A stretch of 29,774 bases of DNA from Welwitschia mirabilis (lineage: Eukaryota > Gnetophyta > Gnetopsida > Welwitschiales), in contig JBOZIK010000001.1 of assembly GCA_051453625.1 (NCBI GenBank), forward strand, positions 9,995,642 to 10,025,415, in the 5' to 3' direction. The position numbers and the translations under genes were made by a program. Positions 1 to 8,747 of this stretch are shown in pieces (positions within the stretch are counted from its first letter, which is position 1; every line of letters begins with the position of its first letter). The notes below the pieces were generated by a model. The model saw only the letters and a list, made by a program, of their open reading frames with translations, made no database searches and had not been told where the DNA came from.

Positions 1-350
1 GAAAGAATAAGACTACCAAAACATTGACAAGGATTACACCTTCTAACAAACTCATATGAATCTTGAAAAAGAGAAGGCTAGTAAAAACTAGAATTAAGGA
101 TTTTCATGCTAGTTTTATGTCTACTAAAATGTCCTTCACAAATACTACCATGATAAAGATGAAGAATCTCAGGTATTTCCCAATTGAGCACACATTTTCT
201 CATAATTTGGTCTTTGCACCTATGGTCAAAATATGGCTCGATCCACTCATAGTCATCTATTCGATGAAGAAAAGATTTACATTGGTAATAGGTCTAATAT
301 TGTGGTGTTTTTATGGTTACAAAATAGTTGATAATGTCGGCATACCATAG
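1..350 (-). pseudogene. Integrase N-terminal zinc-binding domain remnant (Athila-like)
   Basis: The minus-strand translation starts with WYADIINY at about 340-350, the usual segment after plant gypsy RNase H. It continues through LYHGSICEGH (two His) to RRCNPCQ near the left edge (CxxC), which together form the HHCC zinc-binding fold of retroviral-type integrase. At least two in-frame stops are present, one where a Trp is usual in FYWPS. The catalytic core is outside the window. This domain would bind the element's cDNA ends in the nucleus. It is a pseudogene fragment, overlapping or abutting the RNase H remnant to its right. Confidence 0.8.
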
Positions 351-815
351 AGGAGAATAAGAAGAAGAAACAACGAAAAGCTACTTGTCAGGAAAAGATC
401 ATCAATGAGAATATCATCTAGAGAAGAAGGAAGTCGAGATAAATGATCAACAACAGAATTGTGCTTCCTTATTTTATCTATGATGGTCAAATTGAATTCT
501 TGCATAAGAAGGATCCATCTAATCAAAGGGGCACTAGAATCTTTCTTGGTCATGAGGTAATGAATGGAAGCATAATCACTATAAACATTCACATGAAAGC
601 CTAAAAGATAGTGTCTAAGAGAATCAAGAGAAAGATAATGGTAAGCATTTCTTTTTCTGTAATAGTATAGTTCCTCTAAGCTCTAGACAATGACTTTCTA
701 TGGTGAGATATAAATTTAAAGTCTTTCTCATACTTTTGGCAAAGAACCCCATCCATGGTAAAATTGCTAGCATCACACATAAGCTCGAAGTCAAGTGCCC
801 AATTGGGTCTCATTA
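317..815 (-). pseudogene. RNase H domain remnant of Athila-like pol
   Basis: RNase H removes the RNA strand during reverse transcription. On the minus strand the segment FELMCDASNF (near 750-780) carries the first catalytic Asp, TEKEML carries the Glu, and NVYSDYASIHYL carries the later Asp. The domain ends in the typical VVDHLSRL motif near 430-450. A frameshift near 595 and several stops separate these pieces, so the longest uninterrupted stretch is only about 90 codons. Order and spacing match plant gypsy pol. It follows the RT thumb to the right and precedes integrase to the left. Confidence 0.82.
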
Positions 816-1182
816 CTATAGGAGTATGAGATAATCTATGTTTAAGCCTATCAAAAGAAATTTAACAAGATTCATTCCATTTGAATTTGACATCTTTCTC
901 AAGTAAAAGTGAAGGGGTTTACCAAAAAAAACATAATCACAAATGAACCAATGGTAAAAATCACAATAACCAAGGAAAGAACAAACCTTTTTAACATTTG
1001 TGGGGGGATTAAGATTTTGAATAATACTAACTTTAGAAGCATCCATATTAATCCCTCTCGAGAAATGTGATAACCTAAAATAATGCCACTCTTTACAAGA
1101 AAATAACTCTTTTCCCAACTCAAGTGAAGGCCACTGTCAATGCATTGATCTAAGACTTTCTCTAAACGATCTAAGATTTGCT
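784..1182 (-). pseudogene. RT connection/thumb region, first copy at a gap edge
   Basis: The minus-strand translation contains GIILGYHISREG, NLNPPTNVKKVCSFLGY and FYHWFICDY. These correspond to the conserved end of plant gypsy RT leading into RNase H. The segment abuts a 100-N gap. About 92 percent of it is repeated on the other side of the gap (1283-1682), judged by eye from about 30 differences in 395 bases. It therefore either belongs to a second element copy or is an unmerged contig end. Frameshifts are present. Confidence 0.75.
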
Positions 1183-1282
1183 NNNNNNNNNNNNNNNNNN
1201 NNNNNNNNNNNNNNNNNNNNNNNNNNNNNNNNNNNNNNNNNNNNNNNNNNNNNNNNNNNNNNNNNNNNNNNNNNNNNNNNNN
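1183..1282. other. Assembly gap of exactly 100 N
   Basis: A run of exactly 100 N suggests a placeholder of unknown real size. The two flanks are near-duplicates of the same RT segment, so the gap may join overlapping contig ends. Confidence 0.95.
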
Positions 1283-2190
1283 CAAATTCAAGTGTCCAAT
1301 TGGGTTCCATTACTATAGGATCATGAGATAATCTATGTTTAATCCTATCAAAAGCAATTTAAGAAGATTCATTCTATTTGAATTTGACATCTTTCTCAAG
1401 TAACAAGTGAAGGGTTTATAAATAAAAACATAATCACAAATGAACCGATGATAAAAACCATAATAACCAAAGAAAGAGCAAACCTTTTTAACATTTGTGG
1501 GGGGATTAAGATTTTGAATAATACTAACTTTAGAAGCATCCATAGTAATCCCTCTCAAGAAATGTGATAACCTAAAATAATGCCACTCTCTACAAGAAAA
1601 TAACTCTTTTCCTAACTCAAGTAAAGGCCACTGGCAATGCATTGATCTAAGACTTTCTCTAAATGATCTAAGATTTACTCAAAATTTTCAGTATAAATAG
1701 AGAAGTTGTTCATGAAAATATCGATGGAATCCTCAAGCATATTAGAAAAAATACCCATCATAGCACGCTAAAAGGTACAGAGAGCATTACAAAGTCCAAA
1801 AGGCATGTGTCTAAAGGCAAAGGTACTGAAAGGAGAAGTGAAGGTGGTTTTAGCTTGGTCCTCAAGGGCAATGCAAACTTGATTGTAACCACTATAACTG
1901 TCAAGAAAGAAATAGAAAGCATGTCACTAAAGTCTATTAAGAATTTAATTAAGAAAAGGTAAAGAATAGTGGTCTTTTTCGATTACCTCATTTAGTTTTT
2001 GGAAGTCTATACACATACACCATTTTCCACCCTTTTTAGGTACTACCATCAAGGGGCTAACCCACTCACTATCAATAATGAAGTAAATGATTCCAGCGTC
2101 TATAACTTTTATGATTTCACTTTTTACAATTTGCTTTAGGACTGGATTTAGTCTACGTTAGGGTTACCTCACAGGTTTTACATTTTCTTT
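1283..2190 (-). pseudogene. Reverse transcriptase remnant of Athila-like pol
   Basis: RT copies element RNA into DNA in the cytoplasmic particle. Reading leftward from 2190, the minus strand shows VKPVR, RRLNPVLKQIV, DAGIIYFIIDSEWVSP, VVPKKGGKW, CIDFQKLN, LDSYSGYNQV (catalytic Asp at 1900-1902), HMPFGLCNA and then the active-site motif at 1705-1716. That motif reads FMNN where [YF]xDD is expected, so both catalytic Asp are Asn. A TAG stop replaces the Gln of TFQR at 1768-1770. The thumb region runs to the gap at 1283. The changes fit cytosine deamination. Confidence 0.88.
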
Positions 2191-2442
2191 GAGGTAGATT
2201 TTATGTTACACAATGGAATTGGAAATGGTTGATAGGTTGTTATGAGGCTAAGAAAATGCATGATATTTTAACTCTAAGATAAAAATAAGATCAGATTCTT
2301 GTTGTGGTAAGAGATTTTTGTTGATAATCAAAGGTTTATTTAGATCTCTATTCAAAAAAATCTATTTTAGTCCACTACCTAAAGGTTTTAGTTTTAGGTT
2401 AAGGTTCAGACTTCTAGTTTCTAGAAAATTTCAGAAATGTTG
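2191..2442 (-). pseudogene. Linker between protease and RT of Athila-like pol
   Basis: The minus-strand translation has LKLKPLGSGLKYIF, KPLIINKNLLPQQESDLI and HNNLSTISNSIV. This matches the usual Athila segment in which a conserved LKPLP..LKY motif leads to a helical stretch before the RT fingers. At least three in-frame stops are present. The right end runs into a 611-base gap that must contain most of the protease. Confidence 0.65.
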
Positions 2443-3053
2443 NNNNNNNNNNNNNNNNNNNNNNNNNNNNNNNNNNNNNNNNNNNNNNNNNNNNNNNNNN
2501 NNNNNNNNNNNNNNNNNNNNNNNNNNNNNNNNNNNNNNNNNNNNNNNNNNNNNNNNNNNNNNNNNNNNNNNNNNNNNNNNNNNNNNNNNNNNNNNNNNNN
2601 NNNNNNNNNNNNNNNNNNNNNNNNNNNNNNNNNNNNNNNNNNNNNNNNNNNNNNNNNNNNNNNNNNNNNNNNNNNNNNNNNNNNNNNNNNNNNNNNNNNN
2701 NNNNNNNNNNNNNNNNNNNNNNNNNNNNNNNNNNNNNNNNNNNNNNNNNNNNNNNNNNNNNNNNNNNNNNNNNNNNNNNNNNNNNNNNNNNNNNNNNNNN
2801 NNNNNNNNNNNNNNNNNNNNNNNNNNNNNNNNNNNNNNNNNNNNNNNNNNNNNNNNNNNNNNNNNNNNNNNNNNNNNNNNNNNNNNNNNNNNNNNNNNNN
2901 NNNNNNNNNNNNNNNNNNNNNNNNNNNNNNNNNNNNNNNNNNNNNNNNNNNNNNNNNNNNNNNNNNNNNNNNNNNNNNNNNNNNNNNNNNNNNNNNNNNN
3001 NNNNNNNNNNNNNNNNNNNNNNNNNNNNNNNNNNNNNNNNNNNNNNNNNNNNN
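2443..3053. other. Assembly gap, 611 N
   Basis: The N run lies where the aspartic protease of the Athila-like element would be. The non-round length suggests an estimated gap size. Confidence 0.95.
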
Positions 3054-3300
3054 TTTGTAAAGTAAGTTGCTAATAGATTGAGCTAGGAAGAATTTACTAG
3101 GGATGGTTTGTTTTTATTTCTTTCTTATTAGGTTTTTCCATAGCTTAGAGTATTTGGGATTCTCTTACAAAAGTTTCTAAAAAGGTAATTTGATGCTTAC
3201 ATTTTGCATTAAGGATTTCAAATAATCATTAAAGATGGGGTTTATGTTAAGCCTATTAAGCCATGGGGTTGTGGGTTTATTTTATGAAGGATCTTTCTTT
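3054..3300 (-). pseudogene. Gag-protease linker remnant of Athila-like element
   Basis: The minus strand encodes PWLNRLNINPIFNDYLKSL, then VSIKLPF and NPKYSKLWKNLIRKK. This resembles the Athila segment upstream of protease (a P[YF]P.RL start, then an NIPF...MP.YAKFLKE pattern). Several stops interrupt it. No catalytic residues belong to this part. The identification rests on pattern order and on its place between gag and RT. Confidence 0.6.
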
Positions 3301-3451
3301 TTGTTATTAAGTGAGGAAGGGAAAGAATGGTTTTCTAGGATTTCTATGTTCTCTTCCTCATCAGTTTTATCATTTTGGAAAGTTAAAGCCTCATGGGTTG
3401 TGTTATTTTCACTCCTTGTCATCATCTTACAATCTTGTCTTACTTCATTAG

Positions 3452-3807
3452 NNNNNNNNNNNNNNNNNNNNNNNNNNNNNNNNNNNNNNNNNNNNNNNNN
3501 NNNNNNNNNNNNNNNNNNNNNNNNNNNNNNNNNNNNNNNNNNNNNNNNNNNNNNNNNNNNNNNNNNNNNNNNNNNNNNNNNNNNNNNNNNNNNNNNNNNN
3601 NNNNNNNNNNNNNNNNNNNNNNNNNNNNNNNNNNNNNNNNNNNNNNNNNNNNNNNNNNNNNNNNNNNNNNNNNNNNNNNNNNNNNNNNNNNNNNNNNNNN
3701 NNNNNNNNNNNNNNNNNNNNNNNNNNNNNNNNNNNNNNNNNNNNNNNNNNNNNNNNNNNNNNNNNNNNNNNNNNNNNNNNNNNNNNNNNNNNNNNNNNNN
3801 NNNNNNN
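3452..3807. other. Assembly gap, 356 N
   Basis: The N run lies inside the C-terminal part of gag of the Athila-like element. Confidence 0.95.
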
Positions 3808-4203
3808 GTAAATAGGAAGTAAAGGATAATCTTTTGTAACATGGTAACTATCTTCACATAAATTGCATGTTGGAACAACAACTTCACTCTTCTCAATTGC
3901 TACTTTAGCATCAAGAATCATTTGGGTGTATTTTTCTAAGATAGAAGTAAAATCCTTAATAACACTAGTTGGTTCATTTTCTATTTTGATTTCATTCTTC
4001 TCATGTTTAACTTCTTTTATGTTCTTAATGATTTGGCCTACTGTTCAGGTTTCTCTAAAGGAGGGTTTAAGCCAAGTTTGACTTACTACCACTAAATCTT
4101 CCAAGACCTTTTAAGCATTATCTAAGGGTTGGTCTAATATGTTGCATCCACAAGAAAAATATACAAGTTGCTTGGTATAACTATTTAATCTAATATAAAA
4201 TAG

Positions 4204-4346
4204 NNNNNNNNNNNNNNNNNNNNNNNNNNNNNNNNNNNNNNNNNNNNNNNNNNNNNNNNNNNNNNNNNNNNNNNNNNNNNNNNNNNNNNNNNNNNNNNNN
4301 NNNNNNNNNNNNNNNNNNNNNNNNNNNNNNNNNNNNNNNNNNNNNN
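4204..4346. other. Assembly gap, 143 N
   Basis: The N run lies in the middle of the gag remnant of the Athila-like element. Confidence 0.95.
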
Positions 4347-5220
4347 ATTCGTGAATCTCTTTATGAAGACTTTTTGAACTTGATTCCAAGATTTAAGGCT
4401 CTTATGGAAAATCGTTCTAAGCCAAATTTTTGCTTTATCTCTCAAGGTGATGGGAAAGATAACCACGTAGGTTCTATCATTTATTCATTTTTTACCATCT
4501 CCAAAAGTAAGGATAAGTTTCTCGATTTCGACGATGTGTTGCAAAGAGTCTTCATTAGGCTCTCCACTAAAGGTAGGGTAAGCGTTCAAGTTTCGAAGTT
4601 CTACATCATCATTGGGAGGTAAGTCGAAAGGATTTTGGATTTTATGTTTTTTGATTACAATAAGATCTATCAAGGTAGCATGAGTATTGAATAGAAAAGG
4701 AGTAGAAGTAAGGGTTCAAATAATAGTGGGGTGGAATTGGAGAGACAAGTTGTTTAAGTTTTTGATTAGATATTAACATGATAGTAAAATCAGACTCTAC
4801 AGAAAAAGTGAAAATGACAGGAACTTCAAAATCTTGCGTAGCTTCATTGTTTTGATTTGTTTCTATTTCAAAATTTATCAAATCTTATCTGATGTTTTTA
4901 GTAATAAACAGTCACTCTATGTGGTATTTTTCCTTTTTTTCAATCTTAACGAATCTATAAAAGTGCTATCTTATATGTTGTCCGGATAATAACCTAGATG
5001 ACAGAAACACAGAAACCACAAGAAAAGGGAAAGTAGAGAATGGGACTATCATCTACTAGGATGTCTAGACGATGAAGGATATGATGATACTGATGCTATA
5101 AAAAGTTAGCAAAAAAACTGAAACAAAAACAACTTACAGTAGGTACAATTATACTACTGTTACAACAAACATTCAGAATAATTACTAAAGCAATGATAAC
5201 TCTTAAACTTCAGGTAGCCT

Positions 5221-5238
5221 TCCCTAATAATGATGCCA
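5221..5238 (-). other. Degenerate primer-binding site, tRNA-Asp type
   Basis: The minus strand reads TGGCATCATTATTAGGGA. The complement of the 3' end of plant tRNA-Asp begins TGGCGCCGTTGCCGGGGA. Eleven of 18 bases match, and all seven differences are C-to-T or G-to-A. It sits three bases from an LTR-like terminus at 5242 and upstream of gag, as a primer-binding site should. Athila elements are known to use this primer. Confidence 0.75.
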
Positions 5239-5241
5239 AGA

Positions 5242-5691
5242 TGTTACGGTGCATATTTATGCAACGTTTACATCCTAATCTAAATCTTATTAATCACAAA
5301 TAATATGCATAAACATAATACACTAATATAGATGAGAGTGACTCGAATGTCATAATTCATTGAAGGCTAAAGTATAGAAAGAAAAGAGTTTCTTTTAAGA
5401 TAAAAATATGGTAACCATAACCTATAGAAATAATTTGCAATGTATGGAAATGAAGCAAAACATACTTGTGCAAGTCTAATCTAGGAAAGAAAATAGCGAT
5501 GCATCTAAAATAACCAAGCTCAACCTTGACAAAGATTGCTGTCATAATCTATATCACAAAAGAAGCTTGCCACCAAATCTCAAATAACATAAACTATGAG
5601 GGAGAAGATCATTCATACATCTAAATACAAAAAAAAATATTTTATATTAAAATATGCATATCACATCCATATTACAAAGTAGCCATTTCTC
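5242..5691 (-). mobile_element. 5' LTR of the Athila-like element, inner end (outer end uncertain)
   Basis: The plus strand begins TGTTACGGTGCATA, so on the element's strand the LTR ends in ...CCGTAACA, followed by TCT and the primer-binding site. The opposite end should read ...CA on the plus strand. GTAACA occurs at 8344-8349 and 8391-8396, and GTTACA at 8423-8428, but these would give an LTR of about 3.1 kb that also contains tandem arrays. No second LTR copy is in the window, so the right end cannot be fixed. I give the end at the next gap only for convenience. Confidence 0.6.
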
Positions 5692-5791
5692 NNNNNNNNN
5701 NNNNNNNNNNNNNNNNNNNNNNNNNNNNNNNNNNNNNNNNNNNNNNNNNNNNNNNNNNNNNNNNNNNNNNNNNNNNNNNNNNNNNNNNNNN
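5692..5791. other. Assembly gap of exactly 100 N
   Basis: Placeholder gap. The flanks are not obvious duplicates of each other. Confidence 0.95.
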
Positions 5792-7122
5792 CAACTCAGA
5801 ATATCCTATTAAATACACATAAGTTGGAGGTGCAACACTAATCCTCCATTTCAAGAAGTGCTATCTCTAGATCTATTTATGAGTTTATTTCTTTTAAGAA
5901 ACTGGATCTCTGAAAAATCCATGAATGCTCAAATAATAGTGTAGATCTTAAAGCATTTAATAACCATTAGAGAGTGTGGTTGAATCTCTTCCTAGCCAAG
6001 ATTTTAGATGTCATTTAAAAATCACTTGTAAGAATTGGGGATGTGACTGAGTTTGTTCTTAACCTCTTAGCCATCAATGGAGGGTTGATCAAAACTATTA
6101 TTAGATTAATTAATTTAGAATAAAGAATTAGATGAGTTTAACCCTATAAAATAATAGATAAGGAATCATATTAACCTTGCTTTTAGGAGTGGTGTTGTTG
6201 ACTCTAGTGTGATTACTCAGATTAGCAAGATACAAATAGGCCAAGTATGCACTGCTTCAATTATGTATAGATACTTTTTTTGGAAGAGTAGATTAGCATT
6301 TTCAGTTAGAAAAGAGCATGAATGTTCTTTCTCCTAGTCTAAATGAAAATTCTAGTAAAAATCAAATCAAATACAAGAGCTTTCTTTAATAAATCATCCT
6401 AAAAATAACAATTCCATGAGAAGATTAATCCCTTGTTTAAATAGTTTGTTGTACATGATTTTTAGAAGGCCTATCATTCATGATTAAATTAGGGTCCTTG
6501 AAAATTCTATATAATGTCCTTGAAGAATGACGATGGGCATTGTATGAATGTTGTATTAAGTTCATCTTTCTTTATGTCTTGAAAAAAAGTCTAAGTTTTG
6601 CCTAGTTCCAAAGTAGTGTCTTCAAAGATTTTTTTCTCACTAATCAATCTTGTCAAAGTATCTACCCCTGTTTCTGAAGATAAAATGTTTTAACTCCAAC
6701 TTCAAGTTTTAAATCTTTATGTTTTAGCTCTTGTGAATACTACATTTCTTAATTCCATTTCTACTATTTTCTTAGAGTGTTGAATTAAAATATTTATTAT
6801 TTTTATTGATGGTAAAGAACCTCTATTGCAAATCAACTACAAACATCTGAAACCCAGTAAAAAAACAAAAAATTAATACATGTGCTTTGGAATAAAATTC
6901 TTTTTGAAAAGCATTTCTTACTACCAAGGATGGAGTCAAGTTAAAATTACAGCATCATTTTTTTAATGCATAACTTTAAGAAAATGTACCCTTTTTGAAT
7001 CACAAAGTCTTAAACATCATTCTTTGGATTATTTTAATAAAGTTATATCTTGTTATTGTTTAGAATTAAATTTAATGTTGAGTATTTAATTTTTTTCATT
7101 ATCTCCATCCATCTTCTGTAAT
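5792..7122. other. AT-rich stretch without recognised features
   Basis: I see no conserved coding motif, RNA gene or clear repeat here. It may belong to the long LTR of the Athila-like element or to older insertions. Confidence 0.5.
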
Positions 7123-7295
7123 TGATGTCTTGACGTTATTTGTTCTTAGTACAAGTTAAAAGCCTATGGTCAAACCTTGTCATATTTTTCTTATCATCGT
7201 GATGTCTTGAAATTATGGTTATGAGTTGATAGCTTATGGTTAAATCTTATCATATTTTTCTTGTCATAGTAATGTCCTAAACTTATGGTTATGGA
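7123..7295. repeat. Tandem repeat, about 70-77 bp unit, about 2.5 copies
   Basis: The phrase TGATGTCTTGA starts at 7123 and again at 7200, and a variant starts at 7270. Each is followed by a copy of GCYTATGGT...TCATATTTTTCTT. It lies directly before the 105-bp array, and the two could be parts of one LTR or UTR repeat region. Confidence 0.75.
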
Positions 7296-7456
7296 TTTCC
7301 ATAGATCATTGAATAAGGCAGTAGGCTTCACAGATTGCTGAATGAGGCAATGAAGTAAGAATTCCACAGATCACCGAAGGAGGAAATGGGGATATTAGAT
7401 TTACCATAGATCATCGAATGAGGCAGTGGGCTTCACAAATCGCCAAGGCAGTGAAG

Positions 7457-7457
<1 letters not shown>

Positions 7458-7487
<30 letters not shown>
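7458..7487. repeat. (TA)n microsatellite at a gap edge
   Basis: About fourteen TA units run into the N-gap at 7488. The tract probably broke the assembly. Confidence 0.9.
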
Positions 7488-7587
7488 NNNNNNNNNNNNN
7501 NNNNNNNNNNNNNNNNNNNNNNNNNNNNNNNNNNNNNNNNNNNNNNNNNNNNNNNNNNNNNNNNNNNNNNNNNNNNNNNNNNNNNNN
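7488..7587. other. Assembly gap of exactly 100 N
   Basis: Placeholder gap inside the 105-bp array. Both flanks hold copies of the same repeat unit, so the true copy number is unknown. Confidence 0.95.
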
Positions 7588-7770
7588 TAGATCACTAAAG
7601 GAGGAAATGGGGATATTAGATTTATCATAGATCATCGAATGAGGCAGTGGGCTTCACAGATCGATCACTGAATGAAATAATGAAGTTAAATATGAAAAAT
7701 TATATGAGAATCATAAATTGTTAAATAAGGTAGTGGACTTCACAGATCACCGAACAAGGTAGTGAAGTAA

Positions 7771-8340
7771 TTGAGATATCTTTAAACATATAATGATTAT
7801 TATCATTCATAACCATAAGGTTAGTATTGTGATATATTATGTCTCTTGGAGTTCTTACTTATCTTTTCTATCTTAACTCTTGGAAAACCTTACCTATTTT
7901 TCCTAGACTTGCCTAGACCATACTGGGAGCTATGAAATTTTTGCAGTTTTCACTCCATAATTCTTGTATTAGATAGGTGATAAAACTGAAACTTAATTAC
8001 TAAGGAGGGCAAAGAAAAGGGGAGATTATCTTTTCTAGTTTATATTGAGAAATTGTTTTGGAGTGAGACTTATATACCTATTGAAAATCTTAAACTCCTC
8101 TGTATTATAATTATCTTAAAAATACATTAAATGTTGGATTATGTAAAAATTTCTTAAGAATTTATCTTGAAATGAAAATTATAGTTCTTGGTAAATGTTG
8201 AAATTTCAATGATGTAATTATTATAATTATGAAAATACTTTTCATAATTTTAATTATTATGAATTACTCATTATTATTCTACGTTACTTCTAAAATAAGG
8301 AACCTTCATTTTGCTTTATGGAGAAGAGGCCATATTAAGT
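7771..8340. other. AT-rich stretch without recognised features
   Basis: No coding motif or RNA gene is seen. It may be the outer part of the Athila-like LTR. Confidence 0.45.
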
Positions 8341-8371
8341 AAAGTAACATTTTTTGGTTATTCAAAAAAAT

Positions 8372-8399
8372 GGATGTTACATTTTCAAAAGTAACATCC
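8372..8399. repeat. Perfect 9-bp inverted repeat (hairpin)
   Basis: GGATGTTAC (8372-8380) and GTAACATCC (8391-8399) are exact reverse complements separated by ten bases. Those ten contain TTTT and AAAA, which can extend the stem past one bulge. Nearby copies of GTAACA and GTTACA make this a candidate element boundary. Confidence 0.8.
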
Positions 8400-8429
8400 T
8401 TTGAATTTAAAAGAATGGAAGTTACATTT

Positions 8430-8747
8430 TGGTATCAAATCTAGAAGAAGTTTTTAGGTGCGAAAATATGAGTATCACAGTGAAGTCCTATTGGTTTCTC
8501 CTAAAGACTTATAGTTTAATTATGTGTGAGGAATTATGATTGTTGTATGTAACTTTGAATATTTAGCTATGAGTTAATATATCTAATGCTACTAATGATG
8601 ATAATAAGTGTATTTCTTGAATTATTTATTTCTTCTTACAACCATTAGTAAAGGTAGGAGCTACATCAAAACGAAGGGATTCTTCTATTATACACGAAAT
8701 AACATATATTTAAAGTGCTTAGATTCCTATCAAGAGCATGGTATTTA
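8430..8747. other. AT-rich stretch; possible degenerate initiator-Met primer-binding site at its start
   Basis: TGGTATCAAATCTAG at 8431-8445 shares 12 of 15 bases with the complement of initiator tRNA-Met and follows a ...GTTACA terminus by two bases. With no matching LTR or gag this is weak. Nothing else is recognised. Confidence 0.3.

Larger units (their letters stand above)
3301..4881 (-). pseudogene. Gag remnant of Athila-like element
   Basis: Gag forms the virus-like particle. Reading leftward from the first plausible ATG at 4881 gives an AT-rich N-terminal part, then LPPNDDVELRNLNAYPTFSG and EPNEDSL (4485-4673). FPITLRDKAKIWL and WNQVQKVFIKRF (to about 4347) are hallmark Athila gag motifs. 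After a 143-base gap come FYIRLNSYTKQLV and LDNAYKVLEDL-like residues, a charged helical stretch, and a zinc-knuckle remnant at 3823-3867 reading CNLCEDSYHVTKDY, in which the last Cys of CCHC is Tyr. At least two stops and a frameshift near 4670 are present. The start choice is uncertain. Confidence 0.8.
1..5241 (-). mobile_element. Athila-like Ty3/gypsy retrotransposon, internal region, 3' part cut off
   Basis: Reading the minus strand from right to left gives a primer-binding site, gag, a gag-protease linker, RT, RNase H and the zinc-binding part of integrase, which is the Ty3/gypsy gene order. The gag motif LRDKAKIWL, the gag-pol linker and the RT segment DAGIIY...DSEWVSP resemble the plant Athila lineage. 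The tRNA-Asp-type primer-binding site agrees. Only one RNase H lies between RT and integrase. The integrase core and 3' LTR lie beyond the left window edge. Three long N-gaps and one 100-N gap interrupt it. Stops and frameshifts occur throughout, so the copy is not functional. Lineage is inferred from remembered motifs, not from a tree. Confidence 0.85.
7299..7770. repeat. Tandem repeat, about 105 bp unit built of smaller sub-repeats
   Basis: CCATAGATCATYGAATRAGGC starts at 7299 and 7404 (period 105). Related copies follow after the gap at 7625 and 7711. Inside each unit a shorter phrase (CACAGATCRCCGAA...GGCAGTGAAGT, about 28-35 bp) recurs, so the array is two-level. The (TA)n tract and a 100-N gap lie within it. 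I recognise no known satellite. Confidence 0.8.

Noticed and set aside
63-350. 95-codon plus-strand open frame
   Set aside because: It is the antisense of the integrase zinc-binding remnant, and no independent motif is seen.
2318-3896. Long frames across N-gaps
   Set aside because: Most of the residues are unknown because they come from N; only the real flanks carry information.
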